DNA of 64,000 nt from Cohnella candidum (lineage in GTDB: Bacteria > Bacillota > Bacilli > Paenibacillales > Paenibacillaceae), in NCBI RefSeq assembly GCF_003713065.1, contig NZ_CP033433.1, positions 4,613,501-4,677,500 on the forward strand, given 5' to 3'. Positions within the stretch are counted from its first letter, which is position 1. Each line of letters opens with the position of its first letter. The position numbers and the translations under genes were made by a program. The notes under the pieces were generated by a model. That model was not told the DNA's origin. It made no database searches and worked only from the letters and a program-made list of their open reading frames with translations. Shown in pieces: positions 26,296 to 34,185 of this stretch.

Positions 26296-28506
26296 ATGAG
26301 TTTACCTAATGAACTTTCTGGAATTTTCACACACAAGCAGAAATCGTATAAGATGGTTCTCATCATTGCTTTGTTGCAAGAAATGAATGAAATAGGAAAA
26401 CGTGTGGTGTCTCTTGAAAATGTGAAAGCTCGTTTCTTGTCGATACTTCAAGATCGAGAAATCAGAAATGAATCTATTGATACTCCAGTCAGTCCGGCAA
26501 TGCGCTGGGCGGATGTAACTTTGAATCAAATATCACATGTAATCTCAACCCCAATAACCGCGCTGGAGCAACTCTTGGATGTCAACCCCCAACAAAAGAC
26601 TTTAGCGTTCAAAGAGAATTTTTATAATTCTTGGGAACAAGGTGTATTGAACGAGCTTTATGATCATGCCTTCCAAGAGCTCGAGAAATATCATCAACAA
26701 AGACAGCCCTCCAATTTTTCCATAAGAGAAGCATTGTCCGTTGTACTGACTAAGTATTCGGATGCCAAACGGGAACCTTTTAGGAACAATTCAATGGGGA
26801 TGTACATCCGCCAACAAATTCCCACAGGGTTCAGAGAATTCGATTTCATTAGTGAAGATCCGAATCTAAAGGTTCAAGCTTCCGCTGGTATGGGAAACTG
26901 GGCCACCATTCCGTGGATCGCAATTATGGATCGTCGACTTACAGAGTCAACGCAGAATGGAGTATACATCGTCTATTTGTTCGCGGAAGACATGAGCTCC
27001 GTCTATTTGACGTTGGCCCAAGGTGTCACGGAGCCGAACAAAAATGGCAAAACAGAAGGCTACAAATATCTTCGCCGTAGGGTCCAAGAGATCAGGACTC
27101 AGTTGCCACTTGAAAACCTAAGGAAGGATGAAGAAATTTATCTGACCTCTGGTGGGCTAGGCCGAGATTATCAAGTATCAACCGTAGCCTACTACAAATA
27201 CGATCAGAACAATCTACCGACCGAGGAACAGCTGGTTTCCGATCTTGTTAACTTGGTCTCCAATTACAAGCAATTCGTGGATATAGAACTTCAATCCCGT
27301 GAAGGTCAGGAGACAACACAAGTGACTATGAACGAAAACGCAGCAGTGAGCCTTAGTGTCACTGAACGCTTAAATGCAACGAAAACATACATCCGTCAAA
27401 AAGGCTTCTCCTTCCCCGACAACCTGATCGAAAACTTCTACCTGTGCTTAAAAACGAAGCCCTTTGTCATTCTTGCTGGCGTATCTGGAACAGGAAAAAC
27501 GAAGCTTGTCCAATTGTTCGCCGAATCCCTTGGAGCGACAAGCGAGAATGGTCAGTTTACACTCATTCCGGTAAGACCGGATTGGAGCGATCCCGCGGAT
27601 TTGATTGGTTATAAGGATCTCAACGATCGGTTTCGACCTGGGCCACTTGCGGAGGTGCTTGTGCAGGCGTCTAATCCAGCTAATCGGCACAAGCCCTATT
27701 TCGTTTGTCTGGACGAAATGAACTTGGCCCGCGTGGAGCATTATTTCAGCGATATTTTGAGCATTCTTGAAACGCAAAACCGCTATGGGGATCGCATTGA
27801 AACCGATGTGCTTCTTAGGCGTTCTGCACTTGTGACTCCGGATGACCAGTCGACGTATGGTGATCTTCGAATCCCCGACAATGTATATCTGATCGGGACC
27901 GTAAACATGGACGAGACTACGCATCCCTTTAGTAAGAAGGTGCTCGATCGTGCAAACACGATTGAATTTAACTACATCCAGTTGGATCAATATCCGATAA
28001 GCACTTCGGCAGTAGTAACGCCCCAGCAAGCTCCGAATTCATTTTTACAGTCTCAATACTTGCAACTGGTAGACGCGTATCACGATGAATATAAAGGTCA
28101 AATCGAATCTACAACTCAAATGCTGGTTCGGATTAATGAAATCCTAGAGGGCATTCATGCTCATGTAGGTTTTCGCATCCGGGATGCCATTTGTTTTTAC
28201 CTAATCTACAACGAGCAGTCGGATTTAATGACGAGAGAGCAAGCGCTCGACCTTCAACTACTCCAGAAAATATTGCCCAGAATCCAAGGCAGCAACCGCG
28301 CGGTGAAGCGAGTGTTGTTACAGCTATTGGAGATCACTCTCAGGAAGCGACTAAATAAAACTGAATTGGAAGACGATGCTTCGGAACTGTGGGCGAGCGT
28401 CGAGAAAACAATCGAAGCTGCGACCTATCCACAAAGCGCGAAGAAAATCATCTTCATGTTGCGGAGGTTAGACGAGGATGGCTTTACCTCCTACTGGCTC
28501 TCTTAA
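26296..28506 (+). CDS. McrB-like AAA+ GTPase/ATPase of a restriction system
   Basis: 736 residues from the ATG at 26296 (AAGGTGG at seven bases); an ATG at 26257 lies inside the hairpin and is less likely. An N-terminal helical part (to about 100), a DUF3578/MrcB_N-type region (about 165-325, GFREFDFISEDPNLKVQAS and GMGNWATIPW), and an AAA+ domain with Walker A GVSGTGKT (about 395) and Walker B FVCLDEMNLARVEHYFSD (about 470), then the GTVNMDETTHPFSKKVLDRA sensor region typical of McrB. The motor of a McrBC-like, modification-dependent restriction complex. Overlaps the DUF2357 gene by 29 bases. Confidence 0.9.
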   Translation: MSLPNELSGIFTHKQKSYKMVLIIALLQEMNEIGKRVVSLENVKARFLSILQDREIRNESIDTPVSPAMRWADVTLNQISHVISTPITALEQLLDVNPQQKTLAFKENFYNSWEQGVLNELYDHAFQELEKYHQQRQPSNFSIREALSVVLTKYSDAKREPFRNNSMGMYIRQQIPTGFREFDFISEDPNLKVQASAGMGNWATIPWIAIMDRRLTESTQNGVYIVYLFAEDMSSVYLTLAQGVTEPNKNGKTEGYKYLRRRVQEIRTQLPLENLRKDEEIYLTSGGLGRDYQVSTVAYYKYDQNNLPTEEQLVSDLVNLVSNYKQFVDIELQSREGQETTQVTMNENAAVSLSVTERLNATKTYIRQKGFSFPDNLIENFYLCLKTKPFVILAGVSGTGKTKLVQLFAESLGATSENGQFTLIPVRPDWSDPADLIGYKDLNDRFRPGPLAEVLVQASNPANRHKPYFVCLDEMNLARVEHYFSDILSILETQNRYGDRIETDVLLRRSALVTPDDQSTYGDLRIPDNVYLIGTVNMDETTHPFSKKVLDRANTIEFNYIQLDQYPISTSAVVTPQQAPNSFLQSQYLQLVDAYHDEYKGQIESTTQMLVRINEILEGIHAHVGFRIRDAICFYLIYNEQSDLMTREQALDLQLLQKILPRIQGSNRAVKRVLLQLLEITLRKRLNKTELEDDASELWASVEKTIEAATYPQSAKKIIFMLRRLDEDGFTSYWLS

Positions 28507-30901
28507 CCGTGCGGTAGAGCTGCTCCGGATCGAAACAAATTGGTTTCAGCTTTATATTCAAGGCAAGCCATTTCACCCAACTGTGGAGACACTGCAGCTT
28601 CATCGGACAGAAGATTCTACTTGGGTGAATGCTCGATTCCAACCGCAATCTCTGCATTCAGAGTTGAATTTTCTCTCCGTCGAGCGATTCTCGCCAATTG
28701 AGAAGCAATTGATCCCTTGGGATCCAGACCAAATTAGTCCGCCACTGTTCTATGAGACACAGAACTACGAGCTAATCGTGGAACTGGAACCGGACTTCCC
28801 TTTAACTTTTTTTCACGAAAACATTTCGTTACGTGAAGCGATTCTCCCGAAAGGGAAACGGCTCTTATCAGGGCTACTGAATTTTCAGAATGAGGTTGGA
28901 TTTACTGAACTGGAGCTCCGTCTGTATGGGGAGCCCGTATTCAGACTGCAACTAGAAATCTTTCCTTCGAAGATGGACTATAAGAAAGATTACGAAGCCA
29001 TCCTTCGAGATGTGAATGAGCAGATCTATAACCTTGCCTTCGATTTCTTACGTAAAACATATAATCTCATGGGGTTAAAGGAATCAAGGAATCAGAGCTT
29101 GTCAGAGTTTTTTGTGATTCTTCAGCAGGTGTTTCAACAACTTGTCCATCAGGTGGAGCTGATTCAAAGTGCTCCTAACCATCGGCATCGCGTGGAAAAC
29201 CGGCTCGTCGATTCTGCCCGCGTGAAGAAAACAGGGCGAGCGAACATTTCGTTTCTCTCAAAACGGCCTCATTTGTTGGAATTGAACGAACGTGGTGGGC
29301 AGCTACATATCCAAGGCAAGTCGTACACGCCGAAGCGTGTGTTGGAGACCAGGCGCCATGTGGATTATGACACTTTAGAAAATCGTTTTGTCCGGTGGGT
29401 GTTGCTTCGCATTCAGCAAAGGCTCAAAACATTGAAGAGGCTCCTTGCGCAAAAAGAGCGTGCAACAGATCCAGTCATCGTCACGAAACTAAACCGCATG
29501 CAGTCGGATTTGCAGCGCTTGCTAAAGCTTGATTTTCTTCAAGTGGGGGACATGACTCAGCTTACGATTTCCTTGGTTTTACAGATGGCCCCAGGATATC
29601 GTGAGGTTTACAAGAACTATCTTCTACTGATGAAAGGCTTGTCCATTCAGAATGACCTGTTCAGGTTGTCCATGAAGGATCTTGCGCAGCTTTATGAATA
29701 TTGGTGTTTTTTAAAGATACATGACCTGCTGAGCCGCAAATATGAACTGGTATCTCAAAATGTAATTAAACTCAACCGCGGAGGACTGTTCGTTACCCTG
29801 GATCGTACAAATGCTGCGCGGATTGTGTATCGCAACCCGAGGAATGGTGAGCAGTTTACGCTGTATTACAACTCGCTCCCCTCAGGAGATAGGAGTAGGA
29901 CGGTATCCCAGCGACCCGACAATGTCCTGACATTGAAAAAACAACATTCGGCCATCGAGTATAAGTACGTTTTTGATGCCAAGTACCGCATTAACCCGGC
30001 CTATGAAGGGACCTCGTACAAAAGAGATTATTTGACGCCGGGGCCGCTAGAAGAGGATATCAATACGATGCACCGGTATCGGGATGCGATTGTATATGAG
30101 TCCTCTCAGGATAGGGAACAAAAAGAGTTCGAACGGACGATGTTTGGTGCCTATGTCTTGTTTCCGTATCCCAACGAAGAAGAGTACCGGCAGCATCCAT
30201 TATATCGAAGCATCGAGCTTGTGAATGTAGGGGCCTTACCATTTTTGCCAAGTACCACGACGTTGGTTGAGCAATTCCTTGATGAGTTGATCATGGATAG
30301 CCCGGAAAAAGCATATGAGCGAGCGTCACAACCAAGAGGGACGAAGGAATACTACAAAGACAAGCTTGCTGGAAAAAACGTACTCGTCGGTGCACTTAGC
30401 CATAAGGATCAGTTAAGTGACTTACAGAGGCACGGTTTCTACCATGTTCCTTTGAAGCATTTCACCGATCACGGGGAAATGGCAAAGCTTGATTACGTGT
30501 CGATTTATCAATCGATTGCAACGTTTGGCCGAGAGCAGGCAGGTATTACCTTGTACGGGCGAGTTAAATCATGGAGTGTGCTGCCCCGGGAGCAGATTCG
30601 TGAGATCCCATCTCGCCGTGGAGCAACGTCGGAGTTGTATGTAAAGTTCGATGTAGAGGAATGGCTGCATCGAGATCGACCTATTTTACCGGGTGGGCAT
30701 GGGATCCAGCATGTGCTTTTCACTTCGGAATCCATTTTCAACCGAGCAGAAGAAGTGGCCGAGCTACGGCTCGAGTCAGAGGAGCAGCTTCGAGATTGGC
30801 GAGAAAAGCGGCGCCGCGGTAAGGTGAATGTGAAGTGGGATGCTTACAATTTGGATCGCGCAAACACTTTGGAATCCTTAGCTATTGAACAAGAAACCTA
30901 G
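28478..30901 (+). CDS. DUF2357/McrC-like nuclease subunit
   Basis: 807 residues. The N-terminal and central region matches the DUF2357 layout, with long helical stretches. Near 478-500 there is a PD-(D/E)xK-type core: RPDNVLTL, then YVFDAKYRI, then MHRYRDAI. These are the expected metal-binding Asp and Asp-x-Lys residues of McrC-like nucleases. Start ATG has GGAGG ten bases upstream and overlaps the McrB frame, so translation is coupled. It should be the cutting subunit of the pair. Pairing of a MrcB_N protein with DUF2357 is a known but little studied defence arrangement. Confidence 0.85.
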   Translation: MALPPTGSLNRAVELLRIETNWFQLYIQGKPFHPTVETLQLHRTEDSTWVNARFQPQSLHSELNFLSVERFSPIEKQLIPWDPDQISPPLFYETQNYELIVELEPDFPLTFFHENISLREAILPKGKRLLSGLLNFQNEVGFTELELRLYGEPVFRLQLEIFPSKMDYKKDYEAILRDVNEQIYNLAFDFLRKTYNLMGLKESRNQSLSEFFVILQQVFQQLVHQVELIQSAPNHRHRVENRLVDSARVKKTGRANISFLSKRPHLLELNERGGQLHIQGKSYTPKRVLETRRHVDYDTLENRFVRWVLLRIQQRLKTLKRLLAQKERATDPVIVTKLNRMQSDLQRLLKLDFLQVGDMTQLTISLVLQMAPGYREVYKNYLLLMKGLSIQNDLFRLSMKDLAQLYEYWCFLKIHDLLSRKYELVSQNVIKLNRGGLFVTLDRTNAARIVYRNPRNGEQFTLYYNSLPSGDRSRTVSQRPDNVLTLKKQHSAIEYKYVFDAKYRINPAYEGTSYKRDYLTPGPLEEDINTMHRYRDAIVYESSQDREQKEFERTMFGAYVLFPYPNEEEYRQHPLYRSIELVNVGALPFLPSTTTLVEQFLDELIMDSPEKAYERASQPRGTKEYYKDKLAGKNVLVGALSHKDQLSDLQRHGFYHVPLKHFTDHGEMAKLDYVSIYQSIATFGREQAGITLYGRVKSWSVLPREQIREIPSRRGATSELYVKFDVEEWLHRDRPILPGGHGIQHVLFTSESIFNRAEEVAELRLESEEQLRDWREKRRRGKVNVKWDAYNLDRANTLESLAIEQET

Positions 30902-30912
30902 AGGATGGGGAC

Positions 30913-31506
30913 GTGGAGATGCAAACATTTTGGTGGTTATTACTCATACCGATTGCCTTGGGAGTTATCTCAGGTTTACTTAAACCTACGAAGAAAAAGA
31001 AGAAGAAACGAGTTGCAAGCTCTTCTAAAAGTAAGACAAAGACAGTTAGTAAAGAGTTGTTGAATCATCGAAGATTGAAAGTATGCCGGACAGACGAGGT
31101 TATTCTAACTAGTCTTTTAAGCGACTTGAATGGCCCGGAGTTTGAACGCCTTCTTGCACTATATTTCCGAGACCAAGGTTATGAAGTTCGTGAAGTTGGT
31201 ATCGGTGGCAATGACGGCGGGGTTGATCTAGTTATTATTGATCGACGCGGAGAGAAGACAGCTGTTCAAGCCAAATGTTACTCAAACCATAATTTAGTAC
31301 CCGTGCAGACGGTAAGGGAACTTGGCACGGCCAAGAGGAATCATGATTGCATCTTAGCTTTACTGATCACAACCTCCGATTTAACGGGGCCAGCCAAGAA
31401 GGAAGCGGAGCAATACCGAGTAGACTACTGGCATGGAGGACTCATTGAAGACAAGTTAAGAAGATGGGGCAAATGGAATCCTGGGAAGAGGAAAATATTT
31501 AATTGA
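30913..31506 (+). CDS. Membrane-tethered Mrr-type nuclease
   Basis: 197 residues from a GTG (ATG at 30919 also possible), 11 bases after the DUF2357 gene. A single hydrophobic segment at about 5-23 is followed by a strongly basic KKKKKKR linker, then an Mrr_cat domain from about 70: FERLLALYFRDQGY, GNDGGVDLVI (catalytic Asp), and AVQAKCY (Gln-x-Lys). The family cuts modified or foreign DNA. The anchor suggests cutting at the membrane, perhaps as DNA enters. Probably part of the McrB/DUF2357 operon. Confidence 0.88.
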   Translation: MEMQTFWWLLLIPIALGVISGLLKPTKKKKKKRVASSSKSKTKTVSKELLNHRRLKVCRTDEVILTSLLSDLNGPEFERLLALYFRDQGYEVREVGIGGNDGGVDLVIIDRRGEKTAVQAKCYSNHNLVPVQTVRELGTAKRNHDCILALLITTSDLTGPAKKEAEQYRVDYWHGGLIEDKLRRWGKWNPGKRKIFN

Positions 31507-31567
31507 CATAGGTAAGACAGGTTAGAGAAGAGCTTGTCATTTCTAGATTCAAAGTGAGGGAAACTAA

Positions 31568-32038
31568 ATGTCGAGAAAAGACTATTATCATGATGCAAAC
31601 GCACCAGTACCAAATTCTATTGTTCCCGCTGCTTCGGCTGTAATTTTCGATGACAAGGGAAGGGTTTTACTCCATAAGCGTACTGATAATTTGCTCTGGT
31701 CACTCCCAGGGGGAGGAATGGATCCGGGTGAGAACATCGAAAATACAATTAAACGTGAGGTTTTTGAAGAAACGGGTTTTAATGTTGAGGTAAAACGAGT
31801 CGTCGGGATATACACTGATCCAAACCACATAATTGAATACTCAGATGGAGAAGTCCGACAGCAATTTTCAATATGTTTCGAATGTTTGATTGTAAATGGG
31901 AAAATGACTCTTAGCTCTGAGTCACATGAATTATGTTTTTTTAAACTAGAAGAAATAAATACTATTCCAATTCACCCAGCACAACTTATAAGAATAAAAG
32001 ATGCATGTGCTAATTCCGAAAAAACCTTTATTAGATGA
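31568..32038 (+). CDS. NUDIX hydrolase
   Basis: 156 residues. The NUDIX box GGGMDPGENIENTIKREV...EETGF lies at about 47-69 with all key Glu residues and the Arg (REVFEETG). GTGAGGG precedes the ATG. Hydrolyses a nucleoside diphosphate linked to X; substrate unknown. Placed directly before a membrane protein gene in the island; a linked role in nucleotide-signal breakdown or immunity is possible but unproven. Markedly AT-rich. Confidence 0.92.
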   Translation: MSRKDYYHDANAPVPNSIVPAASAVIFDDKGRVLLHKRTDNLLWSLPGGGMDPGENIENTIKREVFEETGFNVEVKRVVGIYTDPNHIIEYSDGEVRQQFSICFECLIVNGKMTLSSESHELCFFKLEEINTIPIHPAQLIRIKDACANSEKTFIR

Positions 32039-32052
32039 TCGGGGAGGCAGAG

Positions 32053-32852
32053 ATGAAAAAAGCTGAAAAGGAGTTCTCTAAACGGATTGTCGAGTGGTTG
32101 GTTTATATCTGCCTTGCATTATCCGGAAGTATATTAATTATCACTGGTTTTTTAATTAAAAGTAATGTCGGTCAAAATGTGTTGGTAAGTATCGGTACAT
32201 CTTTTATAGCAACTGCGGTAATATACTTTATTGTTAATTTAGTATTAGGAGATCCATTTTCCCCAATCCTGGACAAGCTTAGAGGATCAATTGAAATACT
32301 TGAAAGAGCTAATAAAACAGGTTTGATTTCAATATGGAAACACCGTGCAGATGTACACGATTCTCATTGGATTGAAAAAATAAAATCATCAAAGGAGAGA
32401 TTGGACTTTTTGGGCTATGCGATGGCATTCTTGCCGGAGCATCCACATTTTGTTGAGTTGCTTGAAAAAAAGCATTAGAAGGTTGTCAAATAAGAATATT
32501 GCTCGGAGATCCAAAATCAAATGCTGTGAAGGAACGAAACCTTGAAGAGAAGTTTGAAGGATCAATTTCAAGTCGAATTGAGACAAGCTTGGCACGTTTA
32601 AGTTCATTAAAAAACAATAAGAGCATTGAAATAAGATTACATTGCTCTCCTCTGTATTGTTCACTCTATAGATTTGATGATGAGTTGTTTGTGACGCCCC
32701 ATTTATATGGCCTTCGAGGAAAATCAGCACCATTGTTTTTATTTAAGAGAACTGAGGAAGGATTATTTTATTCATATGAGAAACATTTTGATGATATTTG
32801 GGGCACTGCAGAAGTGAAAAAATGGGATGAGATTATTAGTGTAGTCGTTTAA
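32053..32852 (+). CDS. Two-TM protein with a PLD-like domain, split by a slippery A-AAA-AAG
   Basis: Frame 1 (32053-32478, ATG with GGGAGG) encodes two membrane helices (about 13-35 and 45-68) and the start of a soluble domain, then stops. The second part (to 32852) continues in the -1 frame with GCQIRILLGDPKSNAV and CSLYRFDDELFVTPHLYG, which read as the rest of one domain. At the junction (32466-32472) the sequence is A-AAA-AAG in the correct phase, the same heptamer as the dnaX -1 frameshift site; slippage gives a 266-residue fusion. Either programmed frameshifting or a frameshift mutation in a 7-A run. I see no clear downstream stem or upstream Shine-Dalgarno stimulator. Confidence 0.7.
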
Positions 32853-32898
32853 TATCTATGACTATGAGCCCTAGATCAATATATCGCAGACGTTAAGC

Positions 32899-32948
32899 AA
32901 CCAATGTGAAAAGACCGTCAAAGATTTGACGGTCTTTTCACATTGGTT
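32899..32948. terminator. Perfect 24-bp inverted repeat terminator
   Basis: Arms 32899-32922 and 32925-32948 are perfect complements with only two bases between them. It lies between convergent genes and carries T/A runs inside the arms. Unusually long for a terminator. Confidence 0.75.
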
Positions 32949-32968
32949 GAGAAAATTATTTAATACAG

Positions 32969-34036
32969 CTACTGAAACTTTTTGGCGACTTCAATAATTT
33001 TTTCTTTATGCCCAATAATATCGGATACGGACGAGATCTTTACTGTGGTTGTAGCTTCATCATTAAAAGTCAAAGCCCAATTTGTTGAATTTAAATGTAG
33101 TCGGCAAATCCACTTGCGGATACTGTTGTCAATTAAAATGTTAAAGTAACTAAGATTATCTCGATAGTGGATTCGATCTGGTGAAATTATGTCTTTCAAT
33201 AGGACTTTTACTGTTATGTATCCTTCAATTTCTTCCTGAGTAGTCACAACATCCGGTTGCTCTTGGGCTGTGGCTATTTCTGATGTCGCAGCCACTTCAT
33301 TAATAAATGTTGATTCATTATTAGTATTCGCTAATGCGGATTGTAATTTGTCATTAAGAAGATCATTCACGAATTCTTTTAATGACTTTTTTACAATACT
33401 GTTGAACTTCTCAATAACCTGTTTTGTTTTCTTTCCGGGATATATATCTGAAAGTATGAAGGTTATGAATTCGTCCGTTGGTGCATCCCATTGTTGTTTC
33501 AAAAACCGTTTGATTTGATTTGTATACTTAAGTTCGGCAGCAGCTGAGTTAATGCTTTCAATATTGAATTTATCTTTTTGGAACTTATGTAATTCCACAA
33601 GCTGATGCTCTTTGATATCAAAAAGACTGAATTCAAAAAATGGGGATGTGTCCATTTTATTCTGTTCTTCTAAGTCGGTATAAAATCGATAGATAATTCC
33701 GTTAGTTAGTATAGCGAATTTTGCGCTAGTAGTACCGAAATAACGGAATAGCTGGGAGTCGTGTTTAGTTAGTTCCTCTTGTATGGATTTCGCCTCAATT
33801 AGAATAACGGGCTGTGCATTTTGAAGAATTGCATAATCCACTTTTTCTCCCTTTTTGATACCGACATCTGCGACGAACTCAGGAATGAATTCTTCAGGAT
33901 TAAATATATCGTAACCTAAGAGTTGGAAAAAAGGCATTATAACGGAGGTTTTGGTTGCTTCCTCTGTTAGAATGTTTTCCTTCATTTTTTGGACTCGGCG
34001 AGATAAAGACTTTACTTGATCAATAAAGTTATCCAT
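32969..34036 (-). CDS. Solitary HsdR-N-like restriction endonuclease
   Basis: 355 residues. N-terminal region TEEATKTSVIMPFFQLLGYD is the usual opening of HsdR-N-like proteins, followed by a PD-(D/E)xK core with D67 (KVDYAI) and E81-x-K83 (ILIEAKS). No helicase domain is present, and no hsdM or hsdS is nearby, so it is not a full Type I enzyme. The C-terminal third is unrecognised. Divergent from the helicase-nuclease gene with 149 bases between them. Very AT-rich. Probably a defence nuclease of unknown trigger. Confidence 0.78.
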   Translation of the reverse strand: MDNFIDQVKSLSRRVQKMKENILTEEATKTSVIMPFFQLLGYDIFNPEEFIPEFVADVGIKKGEKVDYAILQNAQPVILIEAKSIQEELTKHDSQLFRYFGTTSAKFAILTNGIIYRFYTDLEEQNKMDTSPFFEFSLFDIKEHQLVELHKFQKDKFNIESINSAAAELKYTNQIKRFLKQQWDAPTDEFITFILSDIYPGKKTKQVIEKFNSIVKKSLKEFVNDLLNDKLQSALANTNNESTFINEVAATSEIATAQEQPDVVTTQEEIEGYITVKVLLKDIISPDRIHYRDNLSYFNILIDNSIRKWICRLHLNSTNWALTFNDEATTTVKISSVSDIIGHKEKIIEVAKKFQ

Positions 34037-34185
34037 TCTTATTCACCTCAAGAAGGAGTAGTTTCTTTTTACTATTTGTGATACCATTCTACTTCAAAAG
34101 GCTTATTTTGGCGATATGTGGAAATAAAAAGCGGGACATTATCGCCTAAATATATAATCTTTATAGTAAGTGGAAGTGTATCGGA

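Noticed and set aside
32035..32052. Start of the membrane protein gene at 32035 overlapping the NUDIX stop
   Set aside because: The GGGAGG site at 32042-32047 lies after that codon and points to the ATG at 32053.
32969..34036. A complete Type I restriction-modification system
   Set aside because: Only an HsdR-N-like nuclease domain is present; there is no helicase part in this protein and no hsdM or hsdS nearby.
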